Source: UBA1127 sp034422455 (GTDB taxonomy: Bacteria; Chloroflexota; Dehalococcoidia; Lucifugimonadales; UBA1127). Taken from it: a stretch of 19,883 nucleotides of DNA. The notes under the pieces are model-generated. The model did no database searches, was not told where the DNA came from, and was given only the letters and a program-made list of their open reading frames with translations. The DNA lies in contig DAOUJQ010000022.1 in NCBI GenBank assembly GCA_034422455.1, forward strand, positions 1 through 19,883. The letters are read 5' to 3'. The position numbers and the translations under genes were made by a program. Shown piece by piece: positions 7,746 through 14,561 of this stretch. Positions within the stretch are counted from its first letter, which is position 1. Each line of letters opens with the position of its first letter.

Positions 7746-8501
7746 ATGGACCTGGAACTGGAAGGCAAGCGAGCAATCGTCACCGGCGGGAGCCGGGGCA
7801 TCGGCAAGCAGATCGCGCGGGCGCTGGGCTTTGAGGGCGTCGACGTCGCCATCGCGGCGCGGGACCCGGAGCGGCTCGCGACCTGCGCGGAGGAGCTGGC
7901 GACGGAGACGGGGCGACGCGTGTTGCCCTACACCGTCGACACAGGCGATGACGCGTCCGTGCGCGACATGGTGAGCCGCGCTGTGGCCGAACTCGGCGGC
8001 GTGGATATCCTCATCAACGGCGCGGCGATGCCCGGCGGCTACGCGCCGCCGCCCAAGCTGGAGGGCATTACGCTCGACGCCTTCTGGAATGACATGAACG
8101 TGAAGGTCATGGGCTACATCCGCTGCGCGCAGGCGGTCGCGCCGCACATGATCGCGCAGGGATGGGGCCGCATCATCAACCTGAGCGGGATGGCTGCCCG
8201 ATCGAGCGGCACCACCATCGGCAGCATGCGCAACGTGGCCGTGGTGGCGATGACCAAGAACCTGGCCGACGAGCTGGGGGAGCACGGCATCAACGTGACA
8301 GTCGTGCACCCGGGCGGCACGCGCACGGAGCGCACGACGCCGGAGGCGGAGGAGCGGCTGGCGGGCAACACGGTCCGGCGCGTCATCGACGCCGAGGACG
8401 TGGCGAACGTGGTCGCCTTCCTGTGCTCGCCAAAGGCCGTCGCCATCACGGGCGACGTGATCGCGGCGGGCGGCGGCGTGGGCCGGGCGATCCACTACTA
8501 G
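7746..8501 (+). CDS. Short-chain dehydrogenase/reductase with degenerate active site
   Basis: 251-residue classical SDR fold: cofactor motif TGGSRGIG (residues 13-20), a variant INGAA in place of NNAG (90-94), the active-site strand IINLSGMAAR with Ser147, and VHPGGTRTE after the sixth strand. Where the family has YxxxK, the sequence reads GSMRN (159-163), aligned by the following VAVVAMTKNLADELG, so the catalytic tyrosine and lysine appear replaced by glycine and asparagine. The rest is well conserved, so it is not a decayed gene; it may be a variant enzyme or non-catalytic subunit. AGGAG lies about 8 bases before ATG. It is the last gene of the operon, 34 bases after the ApbA/PanE-type gene. 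Confidence 0.9.
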   Translation: MDLELEGKRAIVTGGSRGIGKQIARALGFEGVDVAIAARDPERLATCAEELATETGRRVLPYTVDTGDDASVRDMVSRAVAELGGVDILINGAAMPGGYAPPPKLEGITLDAFWNDMNVKVMGYIRCAQAVAPHMIAQGWGRIINLSGMAARSSGTTIGSMRNVAVVAMTKNLADELGEHGINVTVVHPGGTRTERTTPEAEERLAGNTVRRVIDAEDVANVVAFLCSPKAVAITGDVIAAGGGVGRAIHY

Positions 8502-8518
8502 GCGAAAGCGATCAAATC

Positions 8519-8562
8519 TGATTGCAGTGATGCTTGTGATTGCATTGCAATCAATGTATGCT
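8519..8562 (+). promoter_or_regulatory. Promoter with palindromic operator for the RHH/PIN toxin-antitoxin locus
   Basis: TGATTGCATTGCAATCA (8537-8553) is a perfect 17-base palindrome, and its half TGATTGCA occurs once more at 8519-8526. ATGCTTGT is also repeated at 8530-8537 and 8558-8565. The palindrome lies between a possible -35 TTGTGA (8534-8539) and -10 TATGCT (8557-8562) with a 17-base spacer. A repressor bound there would block the promoter, as expected for autoregulation by a ribbon-helix-helix antitoxin. Confidence 0.6.
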
Positions 8563-8830
8563 TGTTGCAGCACACCGACGGAGGCGCGAATTCGCCAGAC
8601 TGACCATTCGCTACGTTGACGAGGACCTCAAACACCGACTGCGCGATCGGGCGGCGAGAAACGGACGCTCGATGTCGGCGGAAGCGGCGGAGATCCTTCG
8701 GGAGGCGCTGGTGGGAGAGCCGCCACTAGACTTGTATGCCGCGATTCGAGCGAGAGTGGAGCCTCTCGGGGGACTTGAGCTTGAGTTGCCGCCTCGCATG
8801 GAAGTCAGGGAACCTCCAAGCTTCGATTGA
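8558..8830 (+). CDS. Ribbon-helix-helix antitoxin-like protein 1 (start uncertain)
   Basis: The conserved part LTIRYVDEDLKHRLRDRAA, followed by the helix NGRSMSAEAAEILREAL, is a FitA/VapB-type ribbon-helix-helix DNA-binding domain, and the C-terminus ends REPPSFD like the next gene (REPPRFD). The start is a problem. ATG 8558 is the nearest conventional in-frame start but lies inside the proposed -10 box and adds a basic extension. By alignment with the second antitoxin, the start should be at 8591, where GGAGG sits six bases upstream but the codon is TTC. It may use an unusual start (CTG 8600), the upstream ATG, or be inactivated. Its own toxin is absent; it may cooperate with or compete against antitoxin 2. 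Confidence 0.65.
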   Translation: MLVAAHRRRREFARLTIRYVDEDLKHRLRDRAARNGRSMSAEAAEILREALVGEPPLDLYAAIRARVEPLGGLELELPPRMEVREPPSFD

Positions 8831-8876
8831 TCTCCGCAGGGCTGTGATTCAAGAGGGTGGGGAGGCAGGTGAGGCA

Positions 8877-9143
8877 ATGGCAAGCATTACAATTCGCAAC
8901 CTGGACGACGACCTGAAGCGTCGGCTGCGCGTTCGGGCGGCGGAGCATGGCTGTTCGATGGAGCAGGAGGTGCGGGAGATCCTCGGCGAGGCGCTTGGCG
9001 GCAAGCCGGAGGCTGTTCCGAAGGGTGAGGAGAAGGGCCTTGGCACCATCCTGTACGAGCTCTTTGCCCCCGTTCGTGGAATGGAACTTCCAATCGAACC
9101 CCGGGGGTCAATGCCAAGTCGTGAACCACCGCGATTCGACTGA
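8877..9143 (+). CDS. FitA/VapB-type ribbon-helix-helix antitoxin 2
   Basis: 88-residue antitoxin. MASITIRNLDDDLKRRL at the N-terminus is the DNA-contacting strand and first helix, followed by AAEHGCSMEQEVREILGEAL, the second helix. The remaining residues to REPPRFD would form the toxin-binding tail. AGGTGAGG precedes ATG 8877. It is 8 bases upstream of the PIN toxin gene, the usual antitoxin-first order, and 46 bases after antitoxin 1. It presumably neutralises the toxin and represses the locus through the upstream palindrome. Confidence 0.88.
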   Translation: MASITIRNLDDDLKRRLRVRAAEHGCSMEQEVREILGEALGGKPEAVPKGEEKGLGTILYELFAPVRGMELPIEPRGSMPSREPPRFD

Positions 9144-9151
9144 GGGCAAGC

Positions 9152-9589
9152 GTGCCAATAATTGACACCAACGTCTTCTCCGAATACTTGAAGGATAGAC
9201 CAGACGAGTCCGTCATTGCTTGGATGAATAGCATTCCCATTGAGGAACAATTCACCACGGCGGTCTGCGTGGCGGAAGTACGGAAGGGCCTTGTCCGTAT
9301 GACCTCCGGCCGTCGCCGACGGTCAATGGAAGAAACAGCGAATCGACTGTTCTTTGAAGTGTTCGCAGGGCGAATCCTCCCGTTTGACTTTCAATCGGCT
9401 GAACTGTTTGGGGAAATCTTCGAAACAAGGAGACGGTCGGGGGGTTCCCACTCAGTAGAGGATTGCATGATTGCGGCAATCGCGAAGGCTCACGGCATGG
9501 CGGTGGCGACGCGGAACGTGCGGGACTTCGAGGGCATCGGCATCGACGTCATCGACCCATGGGCGGGGGACACCGGAGCGACGGCATGA
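9152..9589 (+). CDS. PIN-domain ribonuclease toxin, VapC/FitB family
   Basis: 145-residue PIN domain. The acidic metal-binding residues are visible: Asp5 (IIDTNVFSEYL), Glu42 (CVAEVRKGL), Asp104 (HSVEDCMIAAIA) and Asp125 (ATRNVRDFEGIGIDVIDPW). Family members cleave RNA with Mg2+ and are held inactive by the partner antitoxin. GTG 9152 with GAGGG upstream is the start, 8 bases after the antitoxin stop. The first two thirds of the gene are visibly less GC-rich than the metabolic genes around it, consistent with acquisition. Its TGA stop overlaps the ATG of the next gene by four bases, so translation of the ligase may be coupled to it. Confidence 0.92.
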   Translation: MPIIDTNVFSEYLKDRPDESVIAWMNSIPIEEQFTTAVCVAEVRKGLVRMTSGRRRRSMEETANRLFFEVFAGRILPFDFQSAELFGEIFETRRRSGGSHSVEDCMIAAIAKAHGMAVATRNVRDFEGIGIDVIDPWAGDTGATA

Positions 9590-11589
9590 GCACCGTCCGC
9601 GAGGGGGACCTGCTGTGGACGCCCTCCGACGAGCGGAAGGCGCGGGCCAACATCACGCGCTACATTGCGTGGCTGCGGGAGTCGCGGGGTCTGAGCTTCA
9701 GGTCGTACGAGGAGCTCTGGCGCTGGTCGGTTGAGGATCTGGAGGCGTTCTGGGGCAGCGTTTGGGACTACTTCGGGGTGAAGGCGCACAGTCCCTATGA
9801 ACGCGTGCTCGCCGACCGAAGCATGCCGGGCGCCAAGTGGTTCCCCGGCGCCGAGCTGAACTATGCCGAGCATGCCTTCGCCCGGCGTGACGGGCACGTC
9901 GCGCTGCTGTACCGTGACGAGGACGGCCGCGGCGGCGAGATGACCTACGACGAGCTCTACCGGCAGGTCGCGTCCGTCGCCGCGGGACTGCGGAAGCTGG
10001 GCGTGGGGCGCGGCGACCGCGTGGCCGCGTACCTGCCGAACATCCCTGCGGCCGTCGTTGCACTCCTCGCCACCGCCAGCATCGGCGCGGTCTGGTCGTC
10101 GTGCTCACCCGATTTCGGTGAGCGCAGTGTGGTGGACCGGTTCCGGCAGATCGAGCCGGTCGTGCTCATCGCCGTCGATGGCTACCGCTACGGAGGGCGC
10201 GCGTACGACCGGAGGGAGGTGTCCGAAGAGGTCCGGCGCAGCCTGACCAGCCTGAAGGCCGTCATCGGCGTAACCAACCTCGGCGACGGCGAATGGGGCG
10301 ACGGGGTCGTGGCGTGGGATGACCTCTTGATGGAAGACGCGCCGCTGGCCTTTGAGCCCGTGCCGTTCGATCATCCGTTGTGGGTGTTGTACTCGTCCGG
10401 CACTACAGGCCTGCCGAAGCCCATCGTCCAGAGCCAGGGCGGGATCCTGATCGAGCACCTGAAAGCACTCTCGCTCCACCTCGACCTCACGGAGGACGAC
10501 CGTTTCTTCTGGTTCTCCACCACGGGCTGGATGATGTGGAACTTCCTTGTCGGCGGGCTGCTCCTTGGCACGACGTGCATTCTCTACGACGGCAGTCCGG
10601 GCCACCCGGACATGAACGCGCTCTGGCGGCTGGCGCAGGACACCGGCATGACCTACTTCGGGACGAGCGCGCCGTACATCGCGGCGTGCATGAAGGCGGG
10701 CGTCGAACCGGGCCGGGACTTCGACCTGCGGGCTCTTCGGGGCATCGGGTCGACGGCATCGCCGCTGCCGCCGGAGTCGTTTGGCTGGGTGTACGAGCAC
10801 GTGAAGGGGGACGTGGTGCTCGGCTCGGCGAGCGGCGGCACCGACATCTGCACCGCGCAGGCCGGCCCGTGCCCGCTGCTGCCCGTGCACGCAGGCGAGC
10901 TCCAGTGCTCGCTGCTCGGCGTCAACCTGGAGTCGTTCGACGAAGAGGGCCGGCATGCCACCGGACGCGTGGGCGAGCTGGTGGTGACGGAGCCGATGCC
11001 GTCCATGCCCATATACCTGTGGGGCGACGCCGACGGCAGCCGCCACCAAGAGAGCTATTTTGCGATGTACCCCGGCACCTGGCGGCACGGGGACTGGGTC
11101 AAGGTCACGGAGCGGGGCAGCAGCGTCATCTACGGCAGGTCTGATTCGACGCTGAATCGAGGCGGCGTGCGGATGGGCACCAGCGAGTTCTACAGCGTTA
11201 TCGAGGAGATGCCGGAGGTTGAGGACAGCCTCGTCGTGGACACGAGTTCCCTGGGCACGGAGGGCCAGCTGCTGCTGTTCCTTGTCCTGCGGGAGGGAGA
11301 GCAACTGGACGAGGCCTTGACGGCCAGGGTGAAGGAACGGATCAGGCAGTCGCTTTCCCCCCGGCACGTGCCCAACGCAATCTACTCGGTGCCCGCGGTG
11401 CCGAGGACATTGAACGGCAAGAAGGTGGAAGTGCCGGTCAAGCGCGTGTTCCTGGGATTCCGGCTCGAGGACGTAGCGGCGTCCGCGTCAATGTCCAACC
11501 CCGAGGTGCTGGCGCACTACGCCAGGCTGGCCGGTGACCTGGGACTGGGGACGGCGGTCCGGGGCAGGAGGGACATCGCGAGTGCATAA
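9586..11589 (+). CDS. Acetoacetyl-CoA synthetase (acetoacetate--CoA ligase)
   Basis: ATP-dependent acyl-CoA ligase (EC 6.2.1.16 by family) that activates acetoacetate through an acyl-adenylate. The 667 residues match the acetoacetyl-CoA synthetase branch of the ANL superfamily. Visible are the N-terminal ACS-type domain (WFPGAELNYAEHAF), the phosphate loop YSSGTTGLPKP (from Tyr269), TTGWMMWNF and the substrate-region motif SASGGTDICTA. The hinge lies in YGRSDSTLNRGGVRMGTSEFY and the C-terminal catalytic lysine in LNGKKVEVPVK (Lys612). The start ATG 9586 overlaps the PIN toxin stop as ATGA; the frame stays open 41 codons upstream but that part is only toxin sequence in another frame. Eight bases overlap the next gene. 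A role in ketone-body or leucine-type catabolism is inferred. Confidence 0.93.
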   Translation: MSTVREGDLLWTPSDERKARANITRYIAWLRESRGLSFRSYEELWRWSVEDLEAFWGSVWDYFGVKAHSPYERVLADRSMPGAKWFPGAELNYAEHAFARRDGHVALLYRDEDGRGGEMTYDELYRQVASVAAGLRKLGVGRGDRVAAYLPNIPAAVVALLATASIGAVWSSCSPDFGERSVVDRFRQIEPVVLIAVDGYRYGGRAYDRREVSEEVRRSLTSLKAVIGVTNLGDGEWGDGVVAWDDLLMEDAPLAFEPVPFDHPLWVLYSSGTTGLPKPIVQSQGGILIEHLKALSLHLDLTEDDRFFWFSTTGWMMWNFLVGGLLLGTTCILYDGSPGHPDMNALWRLAQDTGMTYFGTSAPYIAACMKAGVEPGRDFDLRALRGIGSTASPLPPESFGWVYEHVKGDVVLGSASGGTDICTAQAGPCPLLPVHAGELQCSLLGVNLESFDEEGRHATGRVGELVVTEPMPSMPIYLWGDADGSRHQESYFAMYPGTWRHGDWVKVTERGSSVIYGRSDSTLNRGGVRMGTSEFYSVIEEMPEVEDSLVVDTSSLGTEGQLLLFLVLREGEQLDEALTARVKERIRQSLSPRHVPNAIYSVPAVPRTLNGKKVEVPVKRVFLGFRLEDVAASASMSNPEVLAHYARLAGDLGLGTAVRGRRDIASA

Positions 11590-12040
11590 GGAGCGGCTGT
11601 TTCAGCGCATCAACGCGGCCTGGCAGGAGCTGCAGGACGTGGTGGACGGGCTCCCAGACGAGGCCATGCTGACGCCCGGCGCGGTTGGCGAGTGGTCGGT
11701 GCGGGACATCATTGCCCACGTCACAACATGGGAGGAAGAAGCGCTCCACGCCCTGCCCATCATCGTCAACGGGGGCAAGCTGCCGCGCTACGCCAGCCAG
11801 GGCGGCATCGATGCCTTCAACGCCCGCCAACAGGCTGCGAGGCGAGACGTGAGCCTGGACCGGCTCCGGGCGGAGATGGCAGCCACGCACCAACGATTCC
11901 TGGCGCTCATCGACCGCATCCCCGAATCTGCCTACAAGACCGAGGGCCGCTTCCTGAAACGGCTGCGTTTGGACACCTACGGGCACTGGCGCCTGCACAC
12001 TGAGGACGTTCGCCGGTGGCGGGAGTCGCGCGGACTCTAA
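11582..12040 (+). CDS. DinB/YfiT-like four-helix-bundle protein (ClbS/DfsB-like)
   Basis: 152 residues in a predicted helical bundle. The N-terminal signature WSVRDIIAHVTTWE (38-51) is typical of DinB-superfamily and ClbS/DfsB proteins. Three histidines, His46, His135 and His139 (TYGHWRLHTEDVRRW), could form the family's metal site. Superfamily members include thiol transferases and maleylpyruvate isomerases; the reaction here cannot be told. GTG 11582 is chosen because AGGAGGG lies 9 bases upstream. The gene overlaps the ligase stop by 8 bases, so the two are likely co-translated. Confidence 0.75.
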   Translation: MHKERLFQRINAAWQELQDVVDGLPDEAMLTPGAVGEWSVRDIIAHVTTWEEEALHALPIIVNGGKLPRYASQGGIDAFNARQQAARRDVSLDRLRAEMAATHQRFLALIDRIPESAYKTEGRFLKRLRLDTYGHWRLHTEDVRRWRESRGL

Positions 12041-12078
12041 ACTGTAGCTCCGTCGGCTATCGGTACGTTGCGCCAGCG

Positions 12079-12094
12079 TGGTACACTTGGCGCA
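12079..12094 (+). promoter_or_regulatory. Possible extended -10 promoter giving a leaderless transcript
   Basis: TGG-TACACT (12079-12087) resembles an extended -10 element and ends exactly 7 bases before ATG 12094. There is no ribosome-binding site before that ATG. A transcript starting at the A of ATG would be leaderless. No convincing -35 is seen. Confidence 0.35.
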
Positions 12095-12660
12095 TGCAAC
12101 AAGAAATGCCTGTCCATAGTGCGCCCCACGACCGATCATTCTTCCAAGTGATCAACTTCTACATCGCCATCGGCGTTGTGATATTTGGACTTTGGACGGG
12201 CGAGCTGTTCCTTGCTGCGCTGGGCTTCATTGTCGGCGCGGTCTATTGGTTCACCACCCCCAGGCACTACTACATACTCGACGACCGCTTGGTCGTGCTC
12301 TACGGGCAACCACGAACCCTGGTCGTGCCGTTCGAGTCCATCTTTGACGTGAATGTCGTGAGCGTTCCACTCACGTCCGGCATCTTCGTCCGCAGGGTGA
12401 ACAAGGCCGGCATCATCATTCGCCCACGCGACATGCAGGGCTTCTTCGGGCAGCTTTGGACCGCCCTGAGCGCCGCTGGCGCTCCAGCCGTGGACAACAT
12501 GCTCGCCCGGCAACCGGAGGACGCGGACGCACCTGATGACGAGGACGTTGGTGATTCCAGCGACGTGGTACCCCCGGAGCAGTACCGCTTCGACCCGGAC
12601 GAGGACGCCCGCACAAACGACAGCCAATCCCCGCCGGAAGATCCTCCCCAAGCGCGGTAA
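12094..12660 (+). CDS. Membrane-anchored bacterial PH-domain protein
   Basis: 188 residues. Two closely spaced hydrophobic segments (about 17-35 and 37-53) form a likely membrane hairpin. A beta-rich segment follows (HYYILDDRLVVLYG, LVVPFESIFDVNV) that resembles the bacterial PH-like YdbS/DUF304-type domain, and the protein ends in an acidic, disordered tail (about 138-188) rich in Asp, Glu, Pro and Ser. The function of such proteins is generally not known. ATG 12094 is preferred over an upstream in-frame ATG at 12016 because the latter lies inside the DinB-like gene and would add unrelated residues. The next gene starts 36 bases downstream. Confidence 0.7.
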   Translation: MQQEMPVHSAPHDRSFFQVINFYIAIGVVIFGLWTGELFLAALGFIVGAVYWFTTPRHYYILDDRLVVLYGQPRTLVVPFESIFDVNVVSVPLTSGIFVRRVNKAGIIIRPRDMQGFFGQLWTALSAAGAPAVDNMLARQPEDADAPDDEDVGDSSDVVPPEQYRFDPDEDARTNDSQSPPEDPPQAR

Positions 12661-12696
12661 CGTCGAGGACTCCGCCGGACGTACAGGGAGGACCCC

Positions 12697-13620
12697 GTGG
12701 CAGACAAGGTCAACATCGGTCTCCGCATCCCATCGCTTCATCCAGCCAACATTGGCAAGTTACGCACCTTCATCCTGGAAGCGGAGGACATAGGCTTCCA
12801 CTCGATCTGGGTTGGCGACCACGTCTTCTACCGCGTAGACGTAGTGGACCCGCTGACCATGCTCACCTGGGTGGCCGCGCAGACATCCCGCGTCCGGCTG
12901 GGCACGGCGGTCATGCTGACGGCCTACCGCAACCCGGTGCTGCTGGCCAAGGCCGCCTCATCCCTCGACTTCCTTTCGGGCGGACGGCTCACGCTGGGCA
13001 TTTCCATCGGCGGCACGGAAGCCGAGTACAACAGCCTGGGCGTCGCGATGAACAAGCGTGTGACGCACCTGCGGGAGAACGTGGCCATCATGCGCCGGCT
13101 GTGGGCCGAGGAGGACGTCGAGTACGACGGCAACTTCCACCGCGTCGAGGGCGGCACAATGTCGCCGAGGACGGTGCAGAAGCCCGGCGTGCCGCTCTGG
13201 TTCGGCGGCAACAGCGAGGCAATGCAGCGCCGGGCCGCCGGCATCGCCGATGGCTGGGTAGGCCCGGGCGGCGCCCCCGCCGACAACTTTGTCGCGGGCG
13301 TGCAGCGCGTGCGAGAGGCCGCAGCGGAGCAGGGCCGCGACCCGGACACCCTCGGCTTCGGCAAGCTCATCAACGTCAGCATCAACCCAAGCCGTGAACG
13401 CGCGTTTGAGCTTGCGAGGGCCCACTGGAACACCTACTACGGCCCCAACTTCAATGTCGAGCGCTCGGCCATCTGCGGCAAGCCGGACGAGGTGGGCGCG
13501 GCGCTCCGGCAGTTCGGCGAGGCCGACACGCCGGAGGTGACCCTGATCCTGGAACAGTCCACCCTGGAGCTGGACCAGCTGCACCTGCTGGCAGAGACGA
13601 TGGGCGTCAAAAGCGCCTGA
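12697..13620 (+). CDS. LLM-family flavin-dependent (probably F420) oxidoreductase
   Basis: 307-residue luciferase-like TIM-barrel enzyme. Typical features are IPSLHPANIGKL at the N-terminus, the second-strand phrase GFHSIWVGDHVF, SRVRLGTAVMLTAYRNPVLLAK, FLSGGRLTLGISIGG and the flavin-region segment VPLWFGGNSEAMQRRAAGIADGW (in two pieces). The family includes F420-dependent dehydrogenases and FMN-dependent monooxygenases; the WVGDHV style favours F420, but cofactor use is inferred. GTG 12697 is supported by GGGAGGA 4 bases upstream. A 13-base gap joins it to the SMP-30 gene. Confidence 0.88.
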   Translation: MADKVNIGLRIPSLHPANIGKLRTFILEAEDIGFHSIWVGDHVFYRVDVVDPLTMLTWVAAQTSRVRLGTAVMLTAYRNPVLLAKAASSLDFLSGGRLTLGISIGGTEAEYNSLGVAMNKRVTHLRENVAIMRRLWAEEDVEYDGNFHRVEGGTMSPRTVQKPGVPLWFGGNSEAMQRRAAGIADGWVGPGGAPADNFVAGVQRVREAAAEQGRDPDTLGFGKLINVSINPSRERAFELARAHWNTYYGPNFNVERSAICGKPDEVGAALRQFGEADTPEVTLILEQSTLELDQLHLLAETMGVKSA

Positions 13621-13633
13621 GGGAGCGGAGACC

Positions 13634-14497
13634 ATGAGTGACGGATTGGCGGGCATTGTGGAAGCGGGCGAGCCTCAGCAGTTGGCCACGGGATTCGTGT
13701 TCACCGAGGGGCCGCTGTGGGTGCACGAGGGCTACTGGCTCTTCGTCGACGTCCGGACGAGCAACGTCTACAAGCTCGTACCCGGCGGCGAGGCAGAGGT
13801 GGTGCGGGCGAACAGCGACCAGTCGAACGGGATGACGTACGACATGCGGGGCCGCATCCTCGTTTGCGAGATGGAGAGCCGCCAGGTCCAGCGATGGGAG
13901 AGCGACGGCTCGCTTACGCCGATCGCCACGCACTGGGACGGCAAGCGGCTCAACCGCCCCAACGACGTGATATGCGCGTCCGACGGCAGCATCTACTTCA
14001 CCGACCCCGGCATCCGCATGGAGGAGCACGAGAAGGAGCTGGACTTCTTCGGCGTCTACCGGCTCAGCCCCGACGGCGACCTGCAGCCCATCGTGCGGGA
14101 CTTCGAGTTCCCGAACGGCCTTGCGCTCTCACCGGATGAGAGGACGCTGTACGTCGCCAACACCCGCCCCGACATGCTCATCCGCGCATTCGACGTGCAG
14201 TCCGACGGGTCGGTCGCCAACGGCAGGGTTTTTGCCGAACTGGTGTCGGACGCCCCGGAGGGCGCGCCGGACGGCATGAAGGTGGACACGGAGGGCCGCG
14301 TCTTCTGCACAGGGCCCGGCGGATGCTGGGTCTTCAGCCCGGACGGCGAGCACCTAGGCACCATCGTGGCGCCGGAGGTTCCGGCCAACTGCGCCTTTGG
14401 CGGGGACGACTACCGCACGCTCTTCTTCACCGCGCGGACGTCCGTGTATTCGGTGCGCGTCACCACGCCCGGCGCGAAGCCGCCCGGAGCGCCGTAG
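13634..14497 (+). CDS. SMP-30/gluconolactonase-family protein
   Basis: 287-residue six-bladed beta-propeller of the SMP-30/gluconolactonase/LRE family, metal-dependent lactone hydrolases. Candidate metal ligands are Glu25 (FTEGPLW), Asn161 (FEFPNGLALS) and Asp213 (PDGMKVD), with the same spacing as Glu18, Asn154 and Asp204 of human SMP30; Asn110 (LNRPNDV) matches the substrate-side asparagine. No signal peptide is visible, so it is probably cytoplasmic. It could open a lactone made by the preceding oxidoreductase. It ends 64 bases before a convergent MFS gene. Confidence 0.9.
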   Translation: MSDGLAGIVEAGEPQQLATGFVFTEGPLWVHEGYWLFVDVRTSNVYKLVPGGEAEVVRANSDQSNGMTYDMRGRILVCEMESRQVQRWESDGSLTPIATHWDGKRLNRPNDVICASDGSIYFTDPGIRMEEHEKELDFFGVYRLSPDGDLQPIVRDFEFPNGLALSPDERTLYVANTRPDMLIRAFDVQSDGSVANGRVFAELVSDAPEGAPDGMKVDTEGRVFCTGPGGCWVFSPDGEHLGTIVAPEVPANCAFGGDDYRTLFFTARTSVYSVRVTTPGAKPPGAP

Positions 14498-14507
14498 GGA
14501 CAGCAGA

Positions 14508-14555
14508 CTCCTCCGTTCTGCAACCCTTCGACGAAGCTCAGGGCGAACGGAGGAG
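14508..14555. repeat. Dispersed repeat copy 2 forming a long hairpin between convergent genes
   Basis: CTCCTCCGTTC (14508-14518) pairs perfectly with GAACGGAGGAG (14545-14555). The loop carries the repeat core CCTTCGACGAAG-CTCAGGGC, itself with a small inverted repeat. It lies between the stops of the SMP-30 gene and the minus-strand MFS gene, so it may serve as a terminator for both, though no T-tract follows. Confidence 0.5.
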
Positions 14556-14561
14556 GAGGGC

